A stretch of 64,000 nt of DNA from CADCTM01 sp049671305 (GCA_049671305.1 JBATUR010000047.1:1-64000), one strand, 5' to 3'; positions 51,168-60,768 are shown, counted from the first letter of the stretch. Numbers and translations are program-made. Notes: generated by a model not told the origin, from the sequence alone.

Positions 51168-52091
51168 ATGAGTCGCTTATACAGAATCTTAATTAGCTTA
51201 GGGCTTGTTGCGGTATTTTTTATGCCTGTAACAACCATACCAGCATTAGCAGCAGTAATACCAATTACTCAAATAAGTGCCAAAGATTTTTTGAAATTGG
51301 GTGTAGAAAACACTTCTCGTGGAGAGTTTGAGCAAGCGATTATTAACTTTAGCCAAGCAATTAAGCTAGATGCAAAAATGGCAGCAGCTTATAGTAATCG
51401 TTGTCTAGTTTACAACCAAATGGAAGAGTATCAACGAGCAATTATTGATTGTACCCAAGCAATGCAACTAAATCCTGACAAGATAGAATCATATCTGAAT
51501 CGAGGACTAGCTTATTATAGACAGGGGAATTACCAAGAAGCGATCGCAGATTACAATCAAATCATAGTTCTTAATCCCCAAGAATACAGAGCTTACTACA
51601 ACCGAGGATTAGCGTATTTTGAACAGAAAGAGTATAAATTAGCAATCGCTGATTATAACCAAGCTTTGCACTCTTCACAATTAGACGCAAAAGCCACTTC
51701 ATTAGTCTACAACGACCGAGGATTAGCTTACTTTGCACTCACCAATATTCAAAGTGCAATGGCTGATTTTTCCCAAGCAATTCAACTTAATGATAGTGAT
51801 GCTAGGGCATACTATAACCGAGCTTGCGCCTGTCATCGACAAAGAGATTTCAAAAGTGCAGTTCAAGACTTTACAGAGTCCTTGAAACGCAACCCAAATC
51901 AGGCAGAAGCTTATATTAACCGTGGTGTTGTCCGTTATGAAATAGGTTATCAGCAAGCTGCTTTTGAAGACTTAAGAAAAGGTGCACAATGTTTTTGTAA
52001 GCAAGGGCAAATGGTGGCTTATCAACAAGCTTTGAACTTGCTGAAAAAGATGCAAAAATCCTTAGCTAATTTAGAAAGTGAGATTGGTTAG
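51168..52091 (+). CDS. Exported TPR-repeat protein
   Basis: This 307-residue protein has a signal peptide (ILISLGLVAVFFMPVTTIPALAAV) and six to seven tetratricopeptide repeats, e.g. AAAYSNRCLVYNQMEEYQRAIIDCTQAMQL, IESYLNRGLAYYRQGNYQEAIADYNQIIVL, YRAYYNRGLAYFEQKEYKLAIADYNQAL. Such lumenal or periplasmic TPR proteins act as scaffolds. The partner is unknown. It is unrelated in detail to the TPR protein at 23069 and follows petJ by 115 bases, with a hairpin between. Confidence 0.88.
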   Translation: MSRLYRILISLGLVAVFFMPVTTIPALAAVIPITQISAKDFLKLGVENTSRGEFEQAIINFSQAIKLDAKMAAAYSNRCLVYNQMEEYQRAIIDCTQAMQLNPDKIESYLNRGLAYYRQGNYQEAIADYNQIIVLNPQEYRAYYNRGLAYFEQKEYKLAIADYNQALHSSQLDAKATSLVYNDRGLAYFALTNIQSAMADFSQAIQLNDSDARAYYNRACACHRQRDFKSAVQDFTESLKRNPNQAEAYINRGVVRYEIGYQQAAFEDLRKGAQCFCKQGQMVAYQQALNLLKKMQKSLANLESEIG

Positions 52092-52166
52092 AGTTTCGGC
52101 TGTTGTTTTCCTTGGGGTTGATAGTGATGGCTTATGGCTAGCTTGTCTTCATAAAAGCTATAGATT

Positions 52167-52946
52167 CTATTCCACGCAATGCCATTCAATATTCAACTTA
52201 CCGTTATTATCTTTAAAATAATCAGGATTAGTTCCCTCGTTGATGGTAAATACAACTGTTTCATTCGACTCTAAGGATAGTCTTTTCTCAATTCCAACGT
52301 ATTCATATACCCCATTTCCTCTAAGAACAATTAAACTACCTTCAGGATATCTGGGTAGTAAATAATTATCGGTAGCATACCTCTGCTTTGGATGACCATT
52401 TGCAGAATGCCCAACTTCAGGCAAATACGTCCACCTTCCAGAGGCATTGAATTGTATTACTCTGCATTTATTTGGATTCTTAAATTCTCTTCCATCAGGT
52501 GAATTTGCTTCAACACAAAAAGTTCCTTGACATTCATTTTGAAATGCTCTAACAGCAGCCACAACTGTAATTGTAACGAATATGATTGTACAGATTAAAA
52601 GCCAAGTGAATCTTACTTTTCGAGGTTTCTTAACCTGTGGTTGCTCAATTAGTTCTGTATAACTGTTACTGCTCTGCTTTTCCCTTTTTGGTTGATGTTT
52701 AGGATTTTGAGCAATTGGCAGGGGCTTCGACTTTGTTGGGGAAATCAGAATTTGCTGCTCTATGGACTTGAGATCTTCATCACAAGTTTTAATTTCTTGT
52801 TTAAGTTGACTAATCTGACGTGTTAACTTACCCTTTTTTATTCGATCATCTTCAACAATCAAGTCCTGCTCACACTCGTTGAGTAGTTTGTATCTGTCAA
52901 ACTGTTGAGCTTCTAAGTCAAGTTTGCGTTGCTCAAGACAATCCAC
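52167..52946 (-). CDS. Coiled-coil / TM / PA-IL-like lectin domain protein
   Basis: The 259-residue protein has an N-terminal coiled coil (about residues 5-70: LDLEAQQFDRYKLLNECEQDLIVEDDRIKKGKLTRQISQLKQEIKTCDEDLKSI), a basic linker and one transmembrane helix (FTWLLICTIIFVTITVVAAVRAF). A C-terminal domain of about 120 residues follows (IQFNASGRWTYLPEVGHSANGHPKQRYATDNYLLPRYPEGSLIVLRGNG-YFKDNNGKLNIEW), which resembles the jelly-roll LecA/PA-IL galactose-binding family. The Ca-binding acidic residue of LecA seems replaced. Such coiled coils occur at the start of cyanobacterial conflict-system proteins. The start overlaps the end of the 52933 gene by 14 bases, so they form one operon. Confidence 0.78.
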   Translation of the reverse strand: MDCLEQRKLDLEAQQFDRYKLLNECEQDLIVEDDRIKKGKLTRQISQLKQEIKTCDEDLKSIEQQILISPTKSKPLPIAQNPKHQPKREKQSSNSYTELIEQPQVKKPRKVRFTWLLICTIIFVTITVVAAVRAFQNECQGTFCVEANSPDGREFKNPNKCRVIQFNASGRWTYLPEVGHSANGHPKQRYATDNYLLPRYPEGSLIVLRGNGVYEYVGIEKRLSLESNETVVFTINEGTNPDYFKDNNGKLNIEWHCVE

Positions 52947-53595
52947 GCTTACTGCCTACACTCTTCCGATATTTTGCTACCCAACGTTCCCAGGCTGCTT
53001 TTAGGTTGAATCCAGCTCCCAATTCCAGTTCCCCTTCATAATCTAGCAAAAAAGGGATGATTGGTAAGGATACTTTTAGTTTATGTTTAGCGTCGAGGGC
53101 AGGATCATTAATCACTTCAGCAACTGCATTCTTCCCAGGAAGAAAAGCTAGCCTTTTTTCTGGTAAGACGCCTAGCATTTGCTGAATGCCTTTCACAAAT
53201 TGCTGTATTTCCGCCTCTGAAATATGGTTAGATTCCAAGGCATCTAGAATCAATTGCACCGTGATCAAGTGGTTTTGGTCGAGTCGCTCTGTTATGGCAG
53301 CAACTACAGTTTGCTCAGTTGCAGTGTAACGAGCTAACAGGGTCTTGCGTAACTCAGCATAACTACTTAAAACTAAATTTCCCAGAGCATTTATCTGGGT
53401 ATTCACTCGCTGCAATTCGGCAGCAACGTCCTGCATCTGTTCCGACGCTTCGCAAGTGACCTGCATCTTTAACTCATCATACTCCTGCTGATAGCCAGCA
53501 TTTAATTCTCGCAGCCGCTCAATCCGGCGACGATATTTGCTTCTTCGATCAGGGCTATCTTCATCAAGCAACTCAATCTCAAATTCATCGATCAA
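52933..53595 (-). CDS. Coiled-coil effector-associated-like protein
   Basis: The 220-residue protein opens with a coiled coil (RRSKYRRRIERLRELNAGYQQEYDELKMQVTCEASEQMQDVAAELQRVNTQINALGNLV). It ends with KLKVSLPIIPFLLDYEGELELGAGFNLKAAWERWVAKYR, a segment I associate with the C-termini of cyanobacterial NACHT/CHAT/effector-associated proteins. No NTPase or protease core is present. No signal peptide or membrane segment. It is coupled to the lectin-domain gene downstream by a 14-base overlap. Together they look like a stripped-down adaptor pair of a conflict or signalling system; this is inference. Confidence 0.75.
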   Translation of the reverse strand: MIDEFEIELLDEDSPDRRSKYRRRIERLRELNAGYQQEYDELKMQVTCEASEQMQDVAAELQRVNTQINALGNLVLSSYAELRKTLLARYTATEQTVVAAITERLDQNHLITVQLILDALESNHISEAEIQQFVKGIQQMLGVLPEKRLAFLPGKNAVAEVINDPALDAKHKLKVSLPIIPFLLDYEGELELGAGFNLKAAWERWVAKYRKSVGSKRGLS

Positions 53596-53772
53596 GATAA
53601 ATATTCGAGCAATATTAGCTTCTAATTGTTGAAATCTCAGGTTGAAGGAACCACAGGATTGACTCTAGATAGATATATAAGGAATCTTAAGGCTACTCTA
53701 ACAGTGATCGCACTCCTCCCCCAACTCCCCCAATCATGTCATCCTAAAAAAAGAAACATATTGAGGTAACGG

Positions 53773-55278
53773 ATGACCGCAGCAGCACAAAAACGAGTCG
53801 TAGTCGTCGGTGCAGGATGGGCAGGATTAGGCGCAACCTACCACTTAGCACAACAAGGCTACGATGTCACACTATTAGAAGCAAGCCCCTATCCTGGTGG
53901 ACTAGTCGCCGGCTGGAAAACCCCCGGCGGACGTTCTGTAGAAGGCGGTATACATGGCTTCTGGTATCCCTACAGCAATATCTTTTCCCTAGTAAAAAAC
54001 CTCGGACTCAACCCCTTCACCCCATTTACCCGTTCCTCGCAATATTCCCCCGCCGGCTTAGAAGTTGAGTCGCCCATTTTCCAAAATGAGCCCAGACTCC
54101 CTACCCCACTTGGCACCTTTATTTATACTCAGTTCAAGCGATTACCCCTAATTGATCGCCTTTCTGCCCTACCCTTGTTATATGCTGTCGTTGATTTCGA
54201 CAATTCCGACGAAGCTTGGTGGCGCTACGACTTTGTAACCGCCCGTGAATTATTCAAACAATTCGGTGTTTCTGCCCGACTATATAAAGACTCCTTTGAA
54301 CCCATGCTGCTTGTCGGCTTATTTGCCCCCGGTGAGCAATGTTCCGCCGCTGCAGCCTTGGGAATGCTCTATTACTTCATTTTGGCTCACCAACCTGATT
54401 TTGATGTGGTGTGGTGCCGGGGAACCGTGGGAGAAATGATTTTTAAACCTTGGGTAGAACAAATCGAAAAAGTTGGCGGTAAAGTACTAACCAATAAACG
54501 GGTCAATGACATTATCCTCGACGACGGACAGGCAAAAGGCGTTATTTGTGGTGATCAAGTTTTTGAAGCTGACGCCGTAATTTTTGCCGTTAGCGTTAGC
54601 GGTATGAAAAAAATCGTCAGTAGTAGCCCTAGTTTGCAAAATTATCCCCAATTCCAAAACTTGACAAACTTAGGCGGAATTGATGTCATGGCAACAAGAC
54701 TTTGGTTTGATCGCAAAATTCCTATACGTCATCCTTCTAATGCCTGTTTTGGCTTTGATCCAACAACGGGATGGACGTTTTTTGATTTGAATGAGTTACA
54801 TGATGAATATCGGAATGAACCAGGTAGTGTAATTGAGGCTGACTTTTACCACGCTAACCAACTACTACCCTTAAGTGATCAGCAAATTGTCGAGAAAGTT
54901 CAACGAGACTTAGCTACCTGTATCCCAGCCTTTGCCAACGCCAAAGTTATCGATAGCAGCGTGATCCGCGTGGCACAGGGTGTGACTCATTTTGCCCCCG
55001 GTAGCTACCAATACCTCCTCAAGGCACAAACCAGTATTGAAAATGTCTTGATGAGTGGAGATTGGATTATCACCCGCCACGGCAGTTGGTCGCAAGAGAA
55101 GGCTTATGTTACAGGTTTAGAAGCGGCAAATCTAATCATAGAAAAATTTGGGCATGGCACTCAAGCGAATATCATACCCATTGAGCCGGATGAGCCCCAT
55201 ATTCAATTTGCCCGCAATATCAACCAAACTTTACGCGGCTTTACTAAAAGTTTGTTACCTGAGTTTTGGCTGCCTTGA
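53773..55278 (+). CDS. FAD-dependent oxidoreductase, carotenoid-desaturase-like
   Basis: This 501-residue protein has the N-terminal FAD-binding motif VVVVGAGWAGLGATYHLAQQGYDVTLLEAS. The sequence PYPGGLVAGWKTPGGRSVEGGIHGFWYPYSNIFSLVKNLGLN follows, the pattern of phytoene/zeta-carotene desaturase-type flavoenzymes (CrtP/CrtQ group). The C-terminal AD segment ENVLMSGDWIITRHGSWSQEKAYVTGLEAAN is complete. The exact substrate (zeta-carotene, another carotenoid or unrelated) cannot be fixed. GC-rich codons differ somewhat from neighbours. The gene is monocistronic and convergent with citrate synthase. Confidence 0.87.
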   Translation: MTAAAQKRVVVVGAGWAGLGATYHLAQQGYDVTLLEASPYPGGLVAGWKTPGGRSVEGGIHGFWYPYSNIFSLVKNLGLNPFTPFTRSSQYSPAGLEVESPIFQNEPRLPTPLGTFIYTQFKRLPLIDRLSALPLLYAVVDFDNSDEAWWRYDFVTARELFKQFGVSARLYKDSFEPMLLVGLFAPGEQCSAAAALGMLYYFILAHQPDFDVVWCRGTVGEMIFKPWVEQIEKVGGKVLTNKRVNDIILDDGQAKGVICGDQVFEADAVIFAVSVSGMKKIVSSSPSLQNYPQFQNLTNLGGIDVMATRLWFDRKIPIRHPSNACFGFDPTTGWTFFDLNELHDEYRNEPGSVIEADFYHANQLLPLSDQQIVEKVQRDLATCIPAFANAKVIDSSVIRVAQGVTHFAPGSYQYLLKAQTSIENVLMSGDWIITRHGSWSQEKAYVTGLEAANLIIEKFGHGTQANIIPIEPDEPHIQFARNINQTLRGFTKSLLPEFWLP

Positions 55279-55317
55279 CAATTCGCCTAAAGTGTGTATC
55301 GGCTGGTATCGCTATAA

Positions 55318-56454
55318 TTAGCGTTTGTCAATATCAATATAAGGTGAACTATGCTCGCCAGTGTAAATTTGAGTTGGGCGAAAGATGCGGTTTTCTCCTA
55401 GTTGTTCCTTCCAGTGAGCCAGCCAACCAGCCACACGAGCGATCGCAAATACCGGCGTAAATAAATCCGTAGGAATGCCTAATTTACGATAAACCAAGCC
55501 CGAATAATAATCAACATTCGGGTAAATCCCTCTATGTCCCAGCTTTTCCTCAACCGCCTGTTCCATCTCCACGGCAATATCATAGTATTTATCGTGACCA
55601 AACTTTTCAAATAATCGCTCGGCTACATTTTGCAAAATAATTGCCCGTGGGTCTTTCACCTTATAAACGCGATGACCAAAGCCCATAATTTTTGACTTGT
55701 TTTGCAAGCAATTATCTAGATAAGGACGAACATTCTCTACCGAACCAATTTCCTCTAGCATAGTAATTACTTCTTCATTTGCCCCACCGTGCAAAGGACC
55801 AGCCAGCGTCCCCACCGCTGAAGCGACTACAGCATAAGGATCTGTTAAAGTAGAAGCCGTTACCATCGCACTAAAAGTAGAAGCATTAATAGTATGCTCG
55901 GCGTGGAGTGTCAAACAAACATCAAAAATTTGAGCCGCCAGAGGGTCAGGTTCTTGCTCATTGAGCATATATAAAAAGTTAGCAGCATAATCCATGTCGT
56001 CTCTGGGACGCACCGGATCATTACCTTTTCGCATCATCTGAAAAGCTGCAACCATTGTGGGAATCTTTGCCAAGAGCCGCACCACGGCTTCTCTGATATA
56101 AGCTGGATTATCGAGGGCGCGTTTGGAGTAAAACAGCCCTAATGCCGCTGCCGAGGCTTGTAAAGCATCCATCGGATGACCTGTTTCTGGGAAACATTTC
56201 ATCATGTCCCGGATGCGATACTTAATGCGACGATGACGACCAATTTCCTGATTAAAGGAAACCAGTTCCTCTTTTGTTGGCAACTCGCCCCAGATTAATA
56301 GATATGCTGTTTCCAAAAAAGTACTTTTTGAGGCGAGTTCTTCGATACGAATGCCGCGATACTCCAGGATGCCTTGTTGTCCATCAACATAACTAATACT
56401 GGATTGGGCAGCGGGGATGCCTTCTAGACCTGGTTTGTACTCGCAGACACTCAT
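55318..56454 (-). CDS. gltA: Citrate synthase
   Basis: This enzyme condenses acetyl-CoA and oxaloacetate to citrate, the entry to the cyanobacterial TCA branch feeding 2-oxoglutarate. The 378-residue type I-like bacterial enzyme shows the substrate site histidines in LHGGANEEVI and GFGHRVYKVKDPRA and the catalytic Asp in TDLFTPVFAIARVAGW. The short length places it with the cyanobacterial/archaeal compact group. It starts at ATG 56454 and stands alone, with a 39-base gap to the convergent oxidoreductase gene. Confidence 0.95.
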   Translation of the reverse strand: MSVCEYKPGLEGIPAAQSSISYVDGQQGILEYRGIRIEELASKSTFLETAYLLIWGELPTKEELVSFNQEIGRHRRIKYRIRDMMKCFPETGHPMDALQASAAALGLFYSKRALDNPAYIREAVVRLLAKIPTMVAAFQMMRKGNDPVRPRDDMDYAANFLYMLNEQEPDPLAAQIFDVCLTLHAEHTINASTFSAMVTASTLTDPYAVVASAVGTLAGPLHGGANEEVITMLEEIGSVENVRPYLDNCLQNKSKIMGFGHRVYKVKDPRAIILQNVAERLFEKFGHDKYYDIAVEMEQAVEEKLGHRGIYPNVDYYSGLVYRKLGIPTDLFTPVFAIARVAGWLAHWKEQLGENRIFRPTQIYTGEHSSPYIDIDKR

Positions 56455-56547
56455 GTTGCTACCGATTTAGTTGGAAATGTTCTCAGGCTAACAAACCTGA
56501 AACTCCTATATTAGTCTTCAGTGTTACAAATTTGATCAAATTCTGCC

Positions 56548-57042
56548 TTAGAGCAGCCACTTTGGAGAAGTTAGTAGAAATATTTGGCTTTGATTAAGCG
56601 GTGTTCCGGTTTCTGGAAGTTTTAAGCCAATTATGCCCGCTTTTTTGAGAACTAGTTTTTCTTGCGCTTTGCCCCAAATTAAAATTTCCGCCCAGTTGCC
56701 CAAATCAGGTTGATGACCAACTAATGCTATAGATTTGTCATTGGTAGTCTGTCGCCTTTCTTGTAACCAGCTAACCCATTCCTGGATATAGCCGTCGGGG
56801 GCAAGTGGTGAGAATTCGGTAAGCTGGTCACTTAAATTCATATCTTGCAGGATTTTAGCAGTTTCTCGCGCCCTTACTAAGGGGCTGGTGAGCATTATGT
56901 CAAAGTGTAGTTTATGTTCGCGAATTTGTTGAGCAACGCCTTGGGTTTTCTTGCGCCCTTCCTCAGTTAGGGGGCGCTTTTCGTCGTTGTCATAATCTGC
57001 TTTAGCGGCGGCAATACCGTGGCGAATTAAGTAAAGTTCCAT
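56548..57042 (-). CDS. sixA: Phosphohistidine phosphatase SixA
   Basis: This 164-residue histidine phosphatase removes phosphate from phosphohistidine of Hpt-type proteins or PTS components. The catalytic RHG motif is at LIRHGIAAAKADYDNDEKRPLTEEG and the second conserved His is in SIALVGHQPDLGNWAEIL. It is the short SixA type of the histidine phosphatase superfamily. It lies 77 bases beyond the DHH phosphoesterase gene on the same strand. Partner kinases are not nearby. Confidence 0.92.
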   Translation of the reverse strand: MELYLIRHGIAAAKADYDNDEKRPLTEEGRKKTQGVAQQIREHKLHFDIMLTSPLVRARETAKILQDMNLSDQLTEFSPLAPDGYIQEWVSWLQERRQTTNDKSIALVGHQPDLGNWAEILIWGKAQEKLVLKKAGIIGLKLPETGTPLNQSQIFLLTSPKWLL

Positions 57043-57119
57043 CTGTTCAATAGTTATCGGTTATCGTTGGTCATTCTTAATTAATAACCAACGACAGCAG
57101 AAATTAACTTGTATTTTCC

Positions 57120-58385
57120 TTAATCGGTGTCGATTAAATGATCTTGAGGATTGACTAACCTCAACAGTTTTTGCTTAATTTGGATATCAAAGGTTTCCCA
57201 TTTGAGCTTGGCATATTCTGAATTGTCGTTAAAGCCGCCCAGGAAACCCATCTGAATCTCAAAACCACCTGCCATCATCCTGCCACCACCAAAGAAGCGT
57301 CCGTTCAGATCTTGACCAAAGGCTTCTTTAATAAACTCATCTGGATCAAGGGTGAGTTTGTTAGTTCTTAGGGAACCGATGACGATTTCTAATTCTTCAT
57401 CTTCATCGTGAACGATACCATATACGACAGCCGTGTGGACGTTTTCTTCAGTAACTAAGAAATCTGCCGCTTGGGGGATGGCATCACGGTCATCGTAACG
57501 CAGGTAGCCGACGCCGGCGATTGAGAAGTTATTATGGACTTTACGGTTTTTTAGCGATCGCTCAATCACATCCATTACCCGACGTGATCTTGCTGTTTGT
57601 AGCACGGCATTCAGCAACTGCGAGTCATAAAAACGGCTCAGATAGCCCGCAGCCAAAAAATCTTCTTCTTGTGCCTGCATCAAGCGATTAGTATCAGATC
57701 GTAAACCATGCATCAAGGCAGTGGCACACTTAACGTGTTCTTTGTTGTTACTATCCAACTTTAGCAATCCCGCTTGCAGATATTGAGTAACAATTGTCGC
57801 AGTAGCGCGTGTCTGGGGGCGAATGTCTACAAATTCTGGTTGCAGGTCTTCTTGAGCGCTATGATGGTCAATTAATGCTGTAATCGGGATGCCAGCTTGT
57901 CTTATAAAAGGCATCAACTGACTGGTAGTCCCCTGATTATCAATTAATACACAGCCTTGATACAGCGATAAATCTCGTTCTTTTAAGTTTTGGATAGCCC
58001 AGCGTTTGGCGGGTAAACTTGTCAGCTTCACCAGAGCAATATTTTCTTGGTGAGAAAGCGTACCAGCATAAACAATCTCGCATTGGATGTTATATTGCTG
58101 GGCAATGAGCTGATACGCCCAAGCACTCGATAAAGCATCTGGATCAGGAAAATCTTGGATGACAATCAATTGACGCTCATTGCTGTGACGCTCTAAAGTT
58201 TGTCGCAATTCTGCGATTTTTGGCTCTGTTGACGCTTCTAGCCAACGTTGATCGCGCAAGTTGCCGCTGCTAGTCACATCTTTTGGTAACTTCTCCGTTG
58301 GTTTTGCAGCCTCAGTAACTGTTTTTTGGTTAGGTAAAGCCGCGTCTGATGAAGGATTAAGGGGAATGAGTGAGTTGGATGGCAT
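57120..58385 (-). CDS. DHH-family phosphoesterase (nanoRNase/pAp phosphatase-like)
   Basis: This 421-residue protein has the DHH domain with VIQDFPDPDALSSAWAYQLIAQQ, VLIDNQGTTSQLM, TALIDHHSAQEDLQPEFVD (the DHH motif) and a C-terminal DHHA1 domain with FGQDLNGRFFGGGRMMAGGFEI, which contains the conserved Gly-rich GGGR motif. Mn-dependent enzymes of this type degrade short RNA or pAp or cyclic dinucleotide products. A non-conserved, Pro/Ser-rich N-terminus of about 45 residues precedes the domain. It is upstream of sixA. Confidence 0.9.
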   Translation of the reverse strand: MPSNSLIPLNPSSDAALPNQKTVTEAAKPTEKLPKDVTSSGNLRDQRWLEASTEPKIAELRQTLERHSNERQLIVIQDFPDPDALSSAWAYQLIAQQYNIQCEIVYAGTLSHQENIALVKLTSLPAKRWAIQNLKERDLSLYQGCVLIDNQGTTSQLMPFIRQAGIPITALIDHHSAQEDLQPEFVDIRPQTRATATIVTQYLQAGLLKLDSNNKEHVKCATALMHGLRSDTNRLMQAQEEDFLAAGYLSRFYDSQLLNAVLQTARSRRVMDVIERSLKNRKVHNNFSIAGVGYLRYDDRDAIPQAADFLVTEENVHTAVVYGIVHDEDEELEIVIGSLRTNKLTLDPDEFIKEAFGQDLNGRFFGGGRMMAGGFEIQMGFLGGFNDNSEYAKLKWETFDIQIKQKLLRLVNPQDHLIDTD

Positions 58386-58583
58386 TTCAAGTTGTGAAGA
58401 GGGTAATTGTTGTTCTCAAGAGCGCCGTCTTGATGATCCGAAGAGGAGACTGACAGTTGACTTTATGAGCAACTACCTTTTATTGTCGCAAAACTACACC
58501 CAAACCCAACACCACTTAAGCTTGCGTATTTTCCGCCCACTCAATAATCTTGCCTACCTTGATTTCTGCTGACAATGCTCAAA

Positions 58584-59081
58584 TTAAACACCTATTACAT
58601 ACTTACGCCACTCTTGATGTAAGCCGCCTTTGACGTGTTTGGCAACTTCAAAATGAAGACTGCTATAGGGTTTGCGAGGCTGATGCCGCAAAAGCATATT
58701 AGCTTCTTTGGGTGTACGGCTGCCTTTTTTGACATTACAACGGACACAAGCGGTAACCATGTTTTCCCAGGTGTCGCCTCCTAGTCGAGAACGTGGAATC
58801 ACATGATCTAAAGTTAAATCATCTCCGGTGTAGCCGCAGTATTGACAAGAGTGATTATCTCGATGGAGGATATTGCGACGGGTGAGAGGAATTTCTTTGT
58901 AAGGAACCCGAACATAATGACGCAGCCGAATGACTGTCGGGAGCGGGAACTCTGAATAGACGTATTTACCGTTATGTTCCACCTGCTCCGCTTTCCCTTT
59001 GATCAACAAAACAACAGCCCGTCGCCAGTTGGTAATGTTAAGCGGTTCGTAGGAGGCGTTTAACACCAGAACCTTGCCCAT
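58584..59081 (-). CDS. HNH endonuclease
   Basis: The 165-residue protein begins MGKVLVLNASYEPLNITNWRRAVVLLIKGKAEQVEHNGKYV, the conserved N-terminus of a large bacterial HNH group. The HNH/zinc motif CQYCGYTGDDLTLDHVIPRSRLGGDTWENMVTACVRCNVKKG follows, with both CxxC pairs, His and Asn intact. The group is common in cyanobacteria as stand-alone housekeeping-like genes; substrate and role are unknown. No mobile-element ends were seen around it. Confidence 0.93.
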   Translation of the reverse strand: MGKVLVLNASYEPLNITNWRRAVVLLIKGKAEQVEHNGKYVYSEFPLPTVIRLRHYVRVPYKEIPLTRRNILHRDNHSCQYCGYTGDDLTLDHVIPRSRLGGDTWENMVTACVRCNVKKGSRTPKEANMLLRHQPRKPYSSLHFEVAKHVKGGLHQEWRKYVIGV

Positions 59082-59341
59082 TGGTGATCGAAATTAAGAG
59101 AATATTTTCCCAGATGGTAACACAGGTTTCTCGTAATCGGACGCATGAAGCTTGAATTTGTGATTATTTAGTTTTTGGCAAGGCTTGCTGCTTCACCAAG
59201 AACTGAGATTGTTCATACTTAAAGAGGTAAAGCAGCCAAGTGTCTGAAATAGCTTGCTTACAGTCTAGACAGGTTTGAATGCTCAAACTTTGGGTAGATT
59301 TCTAAAAGGCGATCGCAAAAAGGCTTAGAAATGAGGTCAAC

Positions 59342-60265
59342 GTGCAGCTAAAACAAGTCATCATTGTTCACAAAGCTGGGGACTCCCAAGGCAAAAGTTG
59401 GGCAGAAAAATGCGCTAAACAGCTCGAAAAGCGTCAGTGTCATGTTTTAATTGGTCCGAGTGGTCCCAAAGATAACCCTTATCCGGTTTTTTTGGCGTCG
59501 GCAACTAGTCAAATTGATTTAGCGGTGGTTTTGGGAGGAGATGGCACGGCACTAACCGCAGCGCGACAGTTGGCGCCAGAAGGTATCCCCATTTTGGCGG
59601 TGAATGTGGGTGGACATTTGGGCTTTTTGACGGAACCTATCGAAGAATTTCAGGATACTGAGAAAATTTGGGACAGGTTAATTGAAGACCGCTATGCCTT
59701 ACAAAGACGCATGATGGTACAAGCTGCGGTTTTTGAAGGTGATCGAACTAATATGACGCCAGAAAGCGATCGCTTTTTGGCACTCAACGAAATGTGTATT
59801 AAACCCGCATCTGCCGATCGGATGATTACTTCGATCCTAGAGATGGAAATTGATGGGGAAGTTGTCGATCAATATCAAGGTGATGGCTTAATTATTGCCA
59901 CACCAACGGGTTCAACTTGTTATACAATTTCAGCCAACGGACCGATTTTACACGATGGCATGGAAGCAATGGTGGTCACGCCTATTTGTCCGTTGAGTCT
60001 CTCTAGTCGTCCTATTGTCCTGCCTCCTGGTTCAGTTGTCAGTGTCTGGCCCCTAGCTGATTATGAACTTAATACCAAACTCTGGATGGATGGTGTTTTA
60101 GCTACTTCAATTTGGCCCGGACAACGTGTTGATGTGCGGATGGCAGACTGTTATGCCAAGTTTGTGGTTTTGCGTGCTAGCTATTCCTACTACCAAACTT
60201 TACGAGAAAAGTTACAGTGGGCTGGTGCTAGAATTCATTACAGTAACGCCCATCGCAATAATTAA
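59342..60265 (+). CDS. nadK: NAD(+) kinase
   Basis: This enzyme phosphorylates NAD to NADP, essential for photosynthetic electron storage. The 307-residue protein has the diacylglycerol-kinase-like GGDG site in DLAVVLGGDGTALTAARQL, the NE motif in LALNEMCIKPASADRM and the YQGDGLIIATPTGSTCYTISANGPILHDGM substrate region. Cyanobacteria have two nadK genes; this one fits the longer group by length. The GTG start at 59342 is preferred. It stands alone and is followed by a hairpin. Confidence 0.95.
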   Translation: MQLKQVIIVHKAGDSQGKSWAEKCAKQLEKRQCHVLIGPSGPKDNPYPVFLASATSQIDLAVVLGGDGTALTAARQLAPEGIPILAVNVGGHLGFLTEPIEEFQDTEKIWDRLIEDRYALQRRMMVQAAVFEGDRTNMTPESDRFLALNEMCIKPASADRMITSILEMEIDGEVVDQYQGDGLIIATPTGSTCYTISANGPILHDGMEAMVVTPICPLSLSSRPIVLPPGSVVSVWPLADYELNTKLWMDGVLATSIWPGQRVDVRMADCYAKFVVLRASYSYYQTLREKLQWAGARIHYSNAHRNN

Positions 60266-60270
60266 ACTGT

Positions 60271-60300
60271 AGCTCTACCTCTGAAGGAAGTAGAGCTGAA
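60271..60300 (+). terminator. Hairpin after nadK
   Basis: AGCTCTAC (60271-60278) pairs with GTAGAGCT (60290-60297) over 8 bp with an 11-base loop, followed by GAAATTTTGG, a weak tail. Confidence 0.5.
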
Positions 60301-60722
60301 ATTTTGGTTAAAATTGCTGGAAACTGCGGCAGTCTACAAGTTACGGTGATGTCCTTTAGAGTTAGATTCTTTTGCCAGACAACGCTCTAAAAGTTGGATT
60401 CTATAGAGAGTCGCAAAGAGGGTGGGATTGAGTACCAGCCTTTTCGTGGGACTAAAAAGTGGCTGGTTGAGAAACTGCCACAAAGGAAACCTAATCTTGA
60501 TGTTTTTTGGAGCCATACCTCTAAAGGTTTTGCGTAAGTACTGTCGTTATCCTTATGTAATATCCTATCTGCAACTACAAATGTCTGCCAACAGATAGAT
60601 GTAATTTTTTTAGTTTTTTATGAAAAGTAAACCTTTTATAGCAAATTATCAAAAATAGCGATCAAAGTCTTGACAAATAAAAAACATCGGCTAAAAGAAG
60701 CTGTTGCTCATTGAAGAAAAAA

Positions 60723-60768
60723 GCCTAAGTCTCAAGATTTACTTCTTGATTTTAGCCAAAGCTTAGGT
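60723..60768 (+). other. Nested hairpin in ABC exporter leader
   Basis: Outer arms GCCTAAG and CTTAGGT (60723-60729, 60762-60768) enclose inner arms TCAAGA and TCTTGA (60732-60737, 60744-60749). The structure is about 50 bases before the exporter start. It may be a leader structure; no known riboswitch fits. Confidence 0.35.

Noticed and set aside
60334..60516. A 60-codon minus-strand frame in the gap after nadK
   Set aside because: It has no ribosome-binding site, no family resemblance and odd composition, so it is treated as chance.
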